From NCBI RefSeq assembly GCF_014207095.1, contig NZ_JACHBG010000035.1, positions 1 through 39,771 on the forward strand: a DNA stretch of 39,771 nt. Direction: 5' to 3'. This stretch comes from Martinezella lusitana (GTDB lineage: Bacteria > Pseudomonadota > Alphaproteobacteria > Rhizobiales > Rhizobiaceae). Of this stretch, positions 32,804 through 39,771 are shown piece after piece; the stretch's first letter is position 1, and each line of letters begins with the position of its first letter. The notes under the pieces are model-generated. The model worked only from the letters and a program-made list of their open reading frames with translations, was not told the origin of the DNA and did no database searches. Made by a program: the position numbers and the translations under genes.

Positions 32804-33298
32804 TCAGGCGACGGCTGCCGCCGTCAGAAATGCGCCGTTGCCGTAGAGCAGCGGGTTATCCCGCCCTTCGGACAGATGCGTGGCCGCGACCTGACCGATC
32901 AGGATGAGATGGGTGCCGAACTCCTTGATCTCGGCGAGCTCGCATTCGAACGTCACCGCCGTGTCGTGCAGCACCGGTGCGCCTGTCTCGATCGCGCGCC
33001 ATTTGCCAGAGGCGAAACGTTCTTCCCGCACGAGGCCGGCACGGCCGGCAAAGACCTCTGCGACATCCTGCTGATCGAACGACAGCACGTTGACGGCAAA
33101 AACGCGGGTGCTTTCCACCACCGCCGCAACGGAGCTGTTGCGGTTGACGCAGGCGACCAAAGATGGCGGCTCGGTCGAGAGCGAACAGACCGCGGTCGCG
33201 GTCAGTCCGCAGCGCTGACCCGTACTGTCGATAGAGGTAATAATCGTGACGCCGCCAGCCAGCTTGCGCATGCCGGCGCGGAATTCCTCGTTACCCAT
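32804..33298 (-). CDS. Flavin reductase (StyB/HpaC type)
   Basis: This 164-residue flavin reductase-like protein has the family start EEFRAGMRKLAGGVTIITS, then GLTATAVCSLSTEPPSLVAC and VFAVNVLSFDQQDVAEVFAG. It also has YGNGAFL near the end. It would supply reduced FAD to the oxygenase encoded two genes downstream. It is the first gene of the operon, about 170 bases from the divergent AraC-type regulator. Confidence 0.92.
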   Translation of the reverse strand: MGNEEFRAGMRKLAGGVTIITSIDSTGQRCGLTATAVCSLSTEPPSLVACVNRNSSVAAVVESTRVFAVNVLSFDQQDVAEVFAGRAGLVREERFASGKWRAIETGAPVLHDTAVTFECELAEIKEFGTHLILIGQVAATHLSEGRDNPLLYGNGAFLTAAAVA

Positions 33299-33317
33299 CT
33301 TTTTCGTTCCCTTGGCG

Positions 33318-33336
33318 AATGGATTTTAGATCCATT
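33318..33336. promoter_or_regulatory. Inverted repeat in divergent promoter region
   Basis: AATGGAT and ATCCATT pair around TTTAG, a 7-base dyad 20 bases upstream of the flavin reductase start. It lies in the region shared with the divergent AraC-type gene and could be an operator. AraC proteins usually prefer direct repeats, so the binding protein is uncertain. Confidence 0.35.
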
Positions 33337-33469
33337 TCATGCTTAAAATTTCCCCGATGTTCCGGCGAAGTGGAGCGCACGGCAATCCAGATTGCGCGAG
33401 GCGATATCCAGATTCGGCAACAGGCGGCCTGAAACCTCACTTTCGAAAGCAATTGCGGCGAAAGCAGTC

Positions 33470-34462
33470 ATGGGCGGAATGATCGGAATAGAGGCACTAC
33501 GATCGAGCGGCGACCAGCGGGTGGACACCTGCGATGTCGACGACGCGCGTATGGCGATCGGACAGATCTTCTGCCCGCACTTCCTCATGGTAACAGGCAA
33601 GGCGGAACAAGGTTTTCATGCGCGCCATCGCTTGGTGAAAGAGACCGGCTACTCCATCAATCTCGTCTCCTACGGTGCCGAAGTGGAGATCGATCCGGGA
33701 GAGCTTTCCCGCTTCTTTCTGCTCCAGATCCCGATCAAGGGTGAATCCCTGGTGAAGTGCGGCACAAGCCAGACGCTGACCGTTGCGGGCAAAAGCGCCA
33801 CGCTTCTGTCTCCGACACTCTCGACCCGGATGCTTTGGAAGGAAGGCTGCGAAAAGCTGATCGTCCTGATGGAGCGCGGCGCGGTTGAAGATTATTTGAG
33901 GAAACTCATCGATAATGAACCCGGCAGGATTGAGTTCGATGCCGCTGTCGATCTTACTTCGCCCATCGGGCAAGGCATCTTGCGCCATGCGGATCTCATG
34001 CTGTGTTCCTCGCTCGAGGCCAATATGCCGCTCGCATACAAAACCATGCTCCGCGATGGATTGACGAGCCTGCTTCTATCCGGATTGCGGCACAACCATC
34101 AGCCGGCCCTCGCAAGACCCGCACCGGACGGTGAGCCTATAGCCGTTCGCAGAGCAGATGAATACATCCGCTCAAATGCGACGCATGCAATCACGACCGG
34201 CGATATTGCCCAGGCTGCCGGCATTCCCCTGCGCACATTGCAAGACAGCTATCGCCGGGCTCGCGGACACACATTGCTCGAGGCTGTACAGAGCGCTCGC
34301 CTCGAAACACTGCGCCGGACGCTGCTTGCGGGCGAGACCGACCTTACCGTCGCAGATGCGGTCTTTGCTTGCGGTCTTGGCCATCTGGGCCGTGCGGCAT
34401 TCGCCTATCGCGAGCGCTTCGGCGAAAGCCCTTCCGAAACCTTGCGCCGGACGAAAAACTGA
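33470..34462 (+). CDS. AraC-family transcriptional regulator
   Basis: This 330-residue regulator has an N-terminal AraC-binding-type domain (HRLVKETGYSINLVSYGAEV, FFLLQIPIKGESLVKCG). This pattern is found in regulators of aromatic catabolism such as those of dioxygenase operons. The C-terminal helix-turn-helix pair is at about 225-325 (TTGDIAQAAGIPLRTLQDSY and VADAVFACGLGHLGRAAFAY). I chose ATG 33470 (MGGMIGIEAL); the frame is open 26 codons further up, into the promoter region. It diverges from the StyA-like operon and is its likely activator. It shares the domain layout of the AraC-type gene at 1297 but is only distantly similar. Confidence 0.92.
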   Translation: MGGMIGIEALRSSGDQRVDTCDVDDARMAIGQIFCPHFLMVTGKAEQGFHARHRLVKETGYSINLVSYGAEVEIDPGELSRFFLLQIPIKGESLVKCGTSQTLTVAGKSATLLSPTLSTRMLWKEGCEKLIVLMERGAVEDYLRKLIDNEPGRIEFDAAVDLTSPIGQGILRHADLMLCSSLEANMPLAYKTMLRDGLTSLLLSGLRHNHQPALARPAPDGEPIAVRRADEYIRSNATHAITTGDIAQAAGIPLRTLQDSYRRARGHTLLEAVQSARLETLRRTLLAGETDLTVADAVFACGLGHLGRAAFAYRERFGESPSETLRRTKN

Positions 34463-34558
34463 CCAAGTTTGATAACAGGCTGTTTCCGGCCCGAAGAACA
34501 GACTGGGGTACGACCGTCGACCGCAGTCAACCCTATCCTCATAATCAGGTTTAGACAT

Positions 34559-35026
34559 TCAGGGTTCGAGGTCGCCAGTCCCCGACGGCCACTTTACCAC
34601 GGTATCTTCCGGTCCAAGCACACGGCCATCCTGCGAGCGCAGCTCAAGCTTTCGCACAGGCATCCCGACCTTGCGATCGACGAGAAGCACATGCTTCTCG
34701 TCGGGCTCGAAGAAGAAGTCCTCTCCCCATTGCCGCAAAGCGACCAGAAGCGGGAAAAGGCCGCGGCCCTTCTCCGTGAGTACATATTCCTGATAGGGAC
34801 TTCCATCCGATGCCGGCACCAAATCCATGATACCGTGGGCCACCAGATTGCGCAGCCGAGCCGAAAGAATGTTCTTCGCAAGCCCCAGGCTCTTCTGAAA
34901 TTCACCGAAACGCCGCAGACCGCTGAAGGCGTCGCGGATGATCAGCAGCGACCACCAGTCGCCGATCGCGTCCAAAGGTCGGGCGACGCCACACATTGAA
35001 TCCCTGTGACTAATTCTCTTTGCCAT
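34559..35026 (-). CDS. HxlR-family transcriptional regulator
   Basis: This 155-residue winged helix regulator has CGVARPLDAIGDWWSLLIIR (residues 11-30), the HxlR start in which the Cys is conserved. RRFGEFQKSLGLAKNILSAR is the recognition region, followed by EYVLTEKGRGLFPLL. I chose ATG 35026 (MAKRISHRD); the frame extends much further upstream, but those residues do not look like protein. Two inverted copies of an operator-like sequence lie about 70-125 bases upstream. It is convergent with the AraC-type gene and divergent from the hydrolase gene, which could be a target. Confidence 0.9.
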   Translation of the reverse strand: MAKRISHRDSMCGVARPLDAIGDWWSLLIIRDAFSGLRRFGEFQKSLGLAKNILSARLRNLVAHGIMDLVPASDGSPYQEYVLTEKGRGLFPLLVALRQWGEDFFFEPDEKHVLLVDRKVGMPVRKLELRSQDGRVLGPEDTVVKWPSGTGDLEP

Positions 35027-35097
35027 TTCGTTCAGCCCGCGCTCCATGCATCGGCGTTCGGACCGCCTCTCGCGGTCCACTCTGGCTGAGACATAAA

Positions 35098-35151
35098 GGT
35101 TGCAAACTAAAACCGCAAGTGATAGCCGTTTCGTGGTTTTAATATGCAACC
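35098..35151. promoter_or_regulatory. Paired operator-like motifs upstream of HxlR gene
   Basis: GGTTGCAAACTAAAACC (35098-35114) and GGTTTTAATATGCAACC (35135-35151) are near reverse complements, matching at 15 of 17 bases, with centres 37 bases apart. The second lies inside a longer dyad CGTGGTT...AACCACG (35132-35154). Each copy is itself GGTT...AACC symmetric. HxlR proteins bind such dyads near their own promoters, so autoregulation is likely. Confidence 0.55.
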
Positions 35152-35571
35152 ACGGAAGCCACGCAATGAAGCGGCCGCGGAACGGGAGTTCACATGACGC
35201 AGTATCGTCGAGTTGATGTTGACCGGGTTGAAGTCTTCTGTCGGGAAGCAGGTCACCCCGATCGTCCGACAACTCTGCCCCCTGCACGGATTCCCTACAG
35301 AGTCTCTCATATTTCGTAAACTGATCGCTCGATTGGTCGATCAGTTTCACCTGGCACCCATCTCTCTCGACGAGACCTAGCCAGGATCCCAACCAACCCG
35401 CTCGACACCGGTTATTGCACGCTTGAGGAACAATCCGAGGTGATCGCCACTCTTGTCAAACATTTCGCGACAACGCTTCGAGGCGGTTCAGAAAATCCAC
35501 CCCATTTCCAGTCCCAACGCACGCTTCATCACGATCCCAACACGTAACTTCATCAAAGAAAGAACCAAGTC
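35152..35571. other. Intergenic before hydrolase
   Basis: About 420 bases lie between the operator region and the hydrolase start. I see no supported gene or structured RNA. Short frames on both strands have no ribosome sites. Confidence 0.35.
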
Positions 35572-36492
35572 ATGAACATATCGGACGCCACGTTCGGTGG
35601 CACCTTTCCATTTGCACCGCATTTTAGCCGAGCACCTGGCTTTCAAATGCACTATGTCGACGAAGGGCCGCGGGATAGCGGAGTGGTGCTGTGCCTGCAC
35701 GGCGAGCCCACCTGGGGCTATCTATTCCGCCACCTGCTCCCGATTGCGAGCCAAACACACCGGGTGGTCGTTCCTGATCACATGGGCTTCGGCAAGAGCG
35801 AGACGCCGCAGGACCGCACCTACTGGCTACAGGATCACGTCGACAATCTCGAGAAATTCGTGCTTGCGCTCGACCTGCGCGACATTACCCTCGTCATGCA
35901 TGATTTCGGCGGCCCTGTCGGCATGGGGCTGGCCAGTCGCCAACCACACCGAATTCGAAGAGTCATTTCCGCCAACGCCCCAACACCATTCGGCCAAGCC
36001 GATCTATTTGAGCGGATCACCGCCAATGCGGGCACCGCGCCCTGGTTCCAATGGATAGCGAAGGCCAACAAAGACGGCAGCCTCGATGCGGTGCTCGAGC
36101 AGCTTTCTTTCAGCATCCTCAGCACGTTGAAGCTCAACGGCTTCGAGAACAACGCAATCATTACAGATCAATGGCTCTCCGCCTATGCAGCCCCCTTCGC
36201 TACGCCGGCCGACTGTCTCGGTGCAATCGGCTGGGCGAAAGGGTTCGCGACAGGCGCTCACACGTTCGAGACGCCCGATGCGTCCGCTGATCGTGTGATC
36301 CGTGCCAAGCCCGCATTGGCAATATGGGGCGAAGCCGACCGCACGCTTGCGGCAGAACATTTCCTGCCGCTATTTGCATCGGTCTTCCCGACAGCCCCAG
36401 TCAAACGTCTTGGCGGCGTCGGACACTATTGCGTCGAAGATGCACCGGAAGCCGTTGCGACCCTGATCATGGACTTCATCCGTCAGTCCTGA
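35572..36492 (+). CDS. Haloalkane-dehalogenase-like alpha/beta hydrolase
   Basis: This 306-residue alpha/beta hydrolase has an oxyanion-type motif HGEPTWGYLFR (residues 43-53), as in haloalkane dehalogenase DhlA. The nucleophile is Asp111 in VMHDFGGPVG and the catalytic His285 is in GVGHYCVEDAP. GEADRTLAAEHF holds a possible acid. In dehalogenases the residue after the nucleophile is Trp, which holds the halide; here it is Phe112. That casts doubt on dehalogenation and leaves epoxide or ester hydrolysis open. The ribosome site is weak (AAGAAAG). It stands between the HxlR gene and a pseudogene scar. Confidence 0.88.
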   Translation: MNISDATFGGTFPFAPHFSRAPGFQMHYVDEGPRDSGVVLCLHGEPTWGYLFRHLLPIASQTHRVVVPDHMGFGKSETPQDRTYWLQDHVDNLEKFVLALDLRDITLVMHDFGGPVGMGLASRQPHRIRRVISANAPTPFGQADLFERITANAGTAPWFQWIAKANKDGSLDAVLEQLSFSILSTLKLNGFENNAIITDQWLSAYAAPFATPADCLGAIGWAKGFATGAHTFETPDASADRVIRAKPALAIWGEADRTLAAEHFLPLFASVFPTAPVKRLGGVGHYCVEDAPEAVATLIMDFIRQS

Positions 36493-36534
36493 CGGCGTTC
36501 TTTTGGATTGGCATTTGATACCAAGCGCCACTGC

Positions 36535-36569
36535 CGCCAATGAGGTTTTAATTTAAAACTTCATTGGCG
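36535..36569. repeat. 17-base near-perfect inverted repeat
   Basis: The arms at 36535-36551 and 36553-36569 match at 16 of 17 positions around a single T, with an AT-rich centre and CGCCAATGA outer ends. It lies 43 bases after the hydrolase stop and touches the start of the GMC fragment. It could act as a terminator-like hairpin or mark an old rearrangement end. Confidence 0.6.
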
Positions 36570-36804
36570 CATCGCAGGAAGACACCGGCTTCTATCAGAC
36601 CAAGACGTTCCAGGCGCGTCGCGGCTCGACGGCGGGAACGTGGATACGGTGCCGACAATATCGAGCATGGGGCCAAAGCCAAGGAAGAGGTCATTCTTTG
36701 CGCAGGCGCGTTGGCGACGCCCAAGCTCCTGATGCTCCCCGGTATCGGTCCGGCGGAACACCTGTCTTCGCTCGGCGTTCCTGTTTTGCACGATCTGCCC
36801 GGCG
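36563..36804 (+). pseudogene. Fragment of a GMC oxidoreductase gene
   Basis: Two reading frames hold GMC oxidoreductase pieces. The first (from 36563) reads GASQEDTGFYQTKTFQARRG, the region before the substrate domain. The second, in the next frame, reads AKAKEEVILCAGALATPKLL followed by PGIGPAEHLSSLGV and HDLPGV, the second GMC signature region. The roughly 45-60 residues normally between them are missing and the frame changes, and both ends of the gene are absent. It is therefore a dead remnant, distinct in sequence from the intact GMC gene at 19035. Confidence 0.75.
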
Positions 36805-37029
36805 TCGTTTGCGATCGCCGTGGCCTTCCTGTTTCACAATCGTCCGGTGCAAGGCTACCTTTTTCTCCTGGCTGCCCTCCTCGTTTCCTTCTCGCGCGTC
36901 TATCTCGGCACCCACTATGTCAGCGATATTATTGGAGGCGCGTTGACCGCGACGCTCGCGACCGCTCTTGCAAGATCGCTCTACAGGCAGGAAACACGGA
37001 TTGATCGCTTTCTCACCAATATCCTGTGA
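36805..37029 (+). pseudogene. 3' fragment of a PAP2-type phosphatase gene
   Basis: From about 36805 the frame SFAIAVAFLFHNRPVQGYLF continues to SFSRVYLGTHYVSDIIGGAL. This is the C-terminal PAP2 motif (SR...H...D) followed by a short tail ending RFLTNIL. The N-terminal half with the first phosphatase motifs is missing, replaced directly by the GMC fragment in another frame. This makes it a chimeric scar of two broken genes. A GTG at 36820 could permit translation of about 69 residues, but the fragment lacks the full catalytic site. Confidence 0.75.
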
Positions 37030-37186
37030 TTGGCGGAGAAAGGCCATTTCTTACGCGAAAACGCGAAAGTTCTCGTCATGACCCGCCCCGGCCACGCCTT
37101 TATGAAATGCTTATAAAGCGCTACGGATTTCCGCATGGAATTCAAATGCCCGATGATCCACCTTCATTGTGAAGGAGAATCCGGCC

Positions 37187-38062
37187 ATGTCCATGAACGA
37201 CCATATTGATGAAGCCGCAGGTCGCGGGACGGCAAATCCAGCGACGCGCGATATCGGCCTTTCAGGCATTCCGTCGGTCATCCAGTATCTCGGCTCCCTG
37301 CTCATGACCGGGATGGCCACCGCAATCGCGGCCGGGTTTGATCGTTATGAAGCGATACCCAATTTGTCGCTTATCTATGTTCTGCCCGTCGTCGCCAGCG
37401 GCGTCGCCTTCGGTCTAGGCCCTGCGCTATTTTCCGCGCTTCTCGGCGCCCTCGCCTACAATTTCTTCTTCACCGAGCCCCGTTTCTCTCTCGCCGTTGC
37501 CGATACCTCCAACATTTGGGCAATTGCGCTCTTGTTCGTCATAGGTTGCATCACAAGCACCATCGCAGCAACCAAGCGGCACGATTCCGCCGAACTTGAC
37601 CGCCTCCATTTCTATCAGGCCAAGATGGGGGTGTACGCTCGGCAAATGCACGCCGTGAAATCTGCGCGGCAAGCCACTGAGATAACTCGATCAGTCCTGA
37701 CAGCGCTTTTTGATGGCCCCGTTGCGCTCGTTTTCATAAACGGCGATGAAGCGTCGCAAGTTGAAGGCGAGGAAAAGCTCACAAAGCTCGAGATGGAAGC
37801 GGCAAAAATGGCGGCGGCGTCAAATGAAGTCGTGACCGCCGGCGTCTATCCTTTCGACCAGTCAAGGTTCGATTTCTGGCCAGCTGCAACGAAGGCGGAC
37901 CACGCAATCGTCATCGGCGTCGCATTCAATCCGCAACACCGCCCGCAAAATGCCGACGCGACTGTCGAGATGATCGCATTGATGCTTTGCACAGCGCTCG
38001 ATCGCCATGAGCGTGAGGCAGCCGAGCATGATTTCGACGTCGGCCGGTCCAAGCGCCAATAA
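37187..38062 (+). CDS. Kinase-less KdpD-like membrane protein
   Basis: This 291-residue protein has a DUF4118 membrane domain of four spans (about residues 29-127: IPSVIQYLGSLLMTGMATAI, LSLIYVLPVVASGVAFGLGP, ALLGALAYNFFFTEPRFSLA, IWAIALLFVIGCITS). This matches the sensor membrane region of KdpD. A GAF-like cytoplasmic part follows (residues 150-280). There is no histidine kinase domain and no N-terminal KdpD ATP/universal-stress part. AAGGAGA precedes ATG 37187; TTG 37169 is an alternative. No kdp genes are near. It may be a free-standing sensor or a regulator of another kinase. Confidence 0.87.
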   Translation: MSMNDHIDEAAGRGTANPATRDIGLSGIPSVIQYLGSLLMTGMATAIAAGFDRYEAIPNLSLIYVLPVVASGVAFGLGPALFSALLGALAYNFFFTEPRFSLAVADTSNIWAIALLFVIGCITSTIAATKRHDSAELDRLHFYQAKMGVYARQMHAVKSARQATEITRSVLTALFDGPVALVFINGDEASQVEGEEKLTKLEMEAAKMAAASNEVVTAGVYPFDQSRFDFWPAATKADHAIVIGVAFNPQHRPQNADATVEMIALMLCTALDRHEREAAEHDFDVGRSKRQ

Positions 38063-38091
38063 TGCACTGACGCTTTGCGACTGGCAACACG

Positions 38092-39000
38092 CTATCGCAG
38101 GGCCGGCATGACGTCCGCGGCGATTTCCCCCATGACCTCGGCTGGAGACCTCTTATCCGAGATCAGATTGAATGCGACGTGATGAATGCCTGCCTCCCGC
38201 ATGGCTGACAACATATCAATCAACGCTCGCCGTCCCGATCTGGCGCCGAGATTGATCTCCTCGTAAATGGCGTCGGGTCTATCGAGCAATTCCAGGACCA
38301 TCGACTGACCGAAACCGCGAAACTCCGTTGTGATCTTCAATTGCGCATTGTGCCAAAGTGCCAGCCGGTCCGTTTGCACCGGCAGCGGACGATAGTAGGT
38401 CATCCATCCGGCCGCATGCCGGGCAATCCACTCCAGCGATTGCGCCGACGAACCCACCGCCACCATCGGGATAGCGGCCTGCTGCAGAGCGGGCCTTATG
38501 GAAAATTCCTCGCGGACATTGTCCTGTTCGTCGGTCACGGCCTGATCCGGGCGCAATGCAGCGGCGAGACGCTCCCAACGAGACTGGAAGAGTGTCTTGC
38601 GGTTTTCGACATCTCTGCCGAAGATTTCATATTCACTCGGCCTGTCGCCCGAGCCTAGCCCGAGGACAAACCGTCCTTTCGAGAGCGCCGCGACCGAAAG
38701 TGCGGCCTTGGCGATATGCAGCGGGTGCCGCAATGGGAGGACGATCGCGCCGGTTGCCAGATGGATTTGGGAAGTGGCCGCAGCCAAAGCACCCAGCAAA
38801 ACCCAAGGATCGGCATGCCCGATCGGATCGGGATAGCTCTCGCTATTCAGGGGAACATCCCTCACCCACAAGGCGTCGAAACCCAACTTATCGGCGTGGA
38901 CTGCCGTCGCAAGCTGCGTGGGGAATTGAATATCGGCATGTGTTCGCGCCTGAGCCGGCAAGACGATGCCCAGTGAAAGCTGATCTGGATGAAAAAGCAC
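38092..39000 (-). CDS. LLM-class flavin-dependent oxidoreductase
   Basis: This 302-residue bacterial-luciferase-like TIM barrel starts LSLGIVLPAQARTHADIQFP. It then has LGFDALWVRDVPLNSESYPD, IHLATGAIVLPLRHPLHIAK and SKGRFVLGLGSGDRPSEYEI, all typical landmarks. The C-terminal region has IPMVAVGSSAQSLEWIARHA. Members use reduced FMN or F420 to oxidise small molecules, including sulfonates, amines and nitrogen compounds. It converges with the KdpD-like gene and stands alone, so the substrate is open. Confidence 0.92.
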   Translation of the reverse strand: MLFHPDQLSLGIVLPAQARTHADIQFPTQLATAVHADKLGFDALWVRDVPLNSESYPDPIGHADPWVLLGALAAATSQIHLATGAIVLPLRHPLHIAKAALSVAALSKGRFVLGLGSGDRPSEYEIFGRDVENRKTLFQSRWERLAAALRPDQAVTDEQDNVREEFSIRPALQQAAIPMVAVGSSAQSLEWIARHAAGWMTYYRPLPVQTDRLALWHNAQLKITTEFRGFGQSMVLELLDRPDAIYEEINLGARSGRRALIDMLSAMREAGIHHVAFNLISDKRSPAEVMGEIAADVMPALR

Positions 39001-39105
39001 GGCGCGTCCCGAAACATATTGCTCTCACAAAGAGATAGGTTCGATCTTCTCTGAAAAAAGAGCAATGTCACCGGGCATGACAAGTTGGTACGGAGCGCAA
39101 ATTAG

Positions 39106-39133
39106 ATGGCTCGCCTTTTAGTCGGCGAGCCAT
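39106..39133 (-). terminator. Hairpin after psiF-like gene
   Basis: ATGGCTCGCC and GGCGAGCCAT form a perfect 10-base stem with an 8-base loop, 30 bases after the PsiF-like stop on the minus strand. On that strand it is followed by CTAATTT, a weak T-rich tail. It probably ends the psiF-like transcript and separates it from the LLM gene. Confidence 0.6.
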
Positions 39134-39163
39134 GCTTCCGTTAGGAAAGGTCCGTACTGAGAT

Positions 39164-39535
39164 TTAGGCCGTAGCCACGCACTGCTTGACAAAGTCGCGC
39201 AGCGCCTTCTTCTCCAAGCCCTTTGCTGTGCCCTGGTCGTGGCAGGTCTTGCGCTTCACGAGGACTGGGTATTTTTGCTGAAGGCAGCTTTTGACGGCGT
39301 CCTTGCGTGCCTGACCCTTGAGGCCCTGCCCGGTCGCATCCTGCCGGCAAGCCTGGCGAGCCGTCTTGATTTCATCCTTCGACGGCATCGCCGAGGAAGG
39401 TGCGGAAGTGGACGAGGTCGCAGCGGGAGCCGGTGTTGCCGTCGTCGCAGGGGTTGTCGTTTGCGCGAAGACCATGGTTGCCGAGGACAGAGCGAAGAGA
39501 GCGGCGGCGGTCACACTTAGCAGCTTGCGGGTCAT
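39164..39535 (-). CDS. PsiF-like secreted protein
   Basis: This 123-residue protein has a signal peptide (MTRKLLSVTAAALFALSSAT, cut near VFAQ), an Ala/Thr/Pro/Ser-rich linker to about residue 55, and two repeats with spaced cysteines. The repeats are TARQACRQDATGQGLKGQAR with KSCLQQK, then KTCHDQGTAKGLEKKALRDF with KQCVATA. This is the PsiF repeat pattern of proteins named for phosphate-starvation induction in E. coli; the function is not established. I chose ATG 39535 because AAAGGA is well spaced. ATG 39541 and longer starts are possible. No pho-box was confirmed. Confidence 0.87.
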   Translation of the reverse strand: MTRKLLSVTAAALFALSSATMVFAQTTTPATTATPAPAATSSTSAPSSAMPSKDEIKTARQACRQDATGQGLKGQARKDAVKSCLQQKYPVLVKRKTCHDQGTAKGLEKKALRDFVKQCVATA

Positions 39536-39674
39536 GGGCATATCCTTTTGCCTTAAGGCCATTCATGTTCAAGCCGCCGACCTCGTCAGGAGGCCGGCGT
39601 TCTTCTTGAACGATGATGATCGGCCGGTCCGTCGCTCGGACTGGCAAAAAACTTCCAACGGTGCCGTCAGCCCA

Positions 39675-39771
39675 TTAGTAAATCACGACGCCTCTGACGC
39701 TCTTTCCGGAATGCATGAGGTCGAAGCCCTTGTTGATGTCTTCGAGCGGCATGGTGTGGGTGATCATCGGA
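39675..39771 (-). CDS. S-(hydroxymethyl)glutathione dehydrogenase, C-terminal end
   Basis: Only the last 31 full codons are in the window. They read ITHTMPLEDINKGFDLMHSG, then KSVRGVVIY and a stop. This is the C-terminus of class III alcohol dehydrogenase (FrmA/AdhC type), which oxidises the formaldehyde-glutathione adduct with NAD and zinc. The rest of the gene lies beyond the right edge. The identification rests on this highly conserved tail. Confidence 0.85.
   Translation of the reverse strand, partial: PMITHTMPLEDINKGFDLMHSGKSVRGVVIY

Noticed and set aside
36820..37029. Functional 69-residue PAP2 protein
   Set aside because: The N-terminal catalytic motifs are missing and the 5' side joins a fragment of another gene in a different frame.

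Overview
The window looks like an accessory region of a Rhizobiaceae genome (Rhizobium/Agrobacterium type). This rests on the GC-rich codon use, a DUF1127 small protein, a PsiF-like protein, an alphaproteobacterial-type LexA site (GAAC-N7-GAAC), several solute ABC uptake operons, and a glutathione-dependent formaldehyde dehydrogenase tail at the right edge. No rRNA, tRNA, CRISPR array or transposase was seen.

Layout. (1) 0.3-9.3 kb, mostly + strand: a secreted hypothetical protein (-), an AraC-type regulator, then a tight run of FGGY sugar/polyol kinase, periplasmic sugar-binding protein, two-domain ABC ATPase, permease, a TrpB-like protein and a TrpA-like protein. The TrpA-like protein keeps the two catalytic acids of tryptophan synthase alpha. 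The TrpB-like protein has lost the PLP lysine and most other active-site residues. This transporter-kinase-TrpBA-like unit is the most unusual system in the window. (2) 9.4-12.1 kb: a 79-residue protein behind a good LexA-type site, then poorly characterised genes. (3) 12.4-22.4 kb: a minus-strand operon, in transcription order a uracil-DNA-glycosylase-like protein, GMC oxidoreductase, NIPSNAP protein, BMP-type binding protein, ABC ATPase, two permeases and an amidohydrolase/deaminase. It diverges from a RutR-family TetR regulator, with RutR-like dyads between them, which points to uptake and catabolism of a nucleoside- or nucleobase-like compound. (4) 22.4-24.5 kb: an acyltransferase, a DUF1127 protein and gene-poor DNA.

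(5) 24.7-34.5 kb: a LuxR-type regulator, and on the minus strand an APC permease, a secreted protein, an amidase-type nitrilase homologue, a phytoene-desaturase-like FAD oxidoreductase, a styrene-monooxygenase-like oxygenase, an SDR and a flavin reductase, divergent from a second AraC-type regulator. This reads as an aromatic or alkene oxidation pathway of unknown substrate. (6) 34.6-39.8 kb: an HxlR regulator with two inverted operator-like copies, a haloalkane-dehalogenase-like hydrolase, a chimeric scar made of GMC and PAP2 gene fragments, a kinase-less KdpD-like membrane protein, an LLM flavin oxidoreductase, a PsiF-like protein, and the end of the formaldehyde dehydrogenase gene.

Substrates are inferred from families and context only. 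All alignments were done by eye against remembered family sequences and need a proper search.
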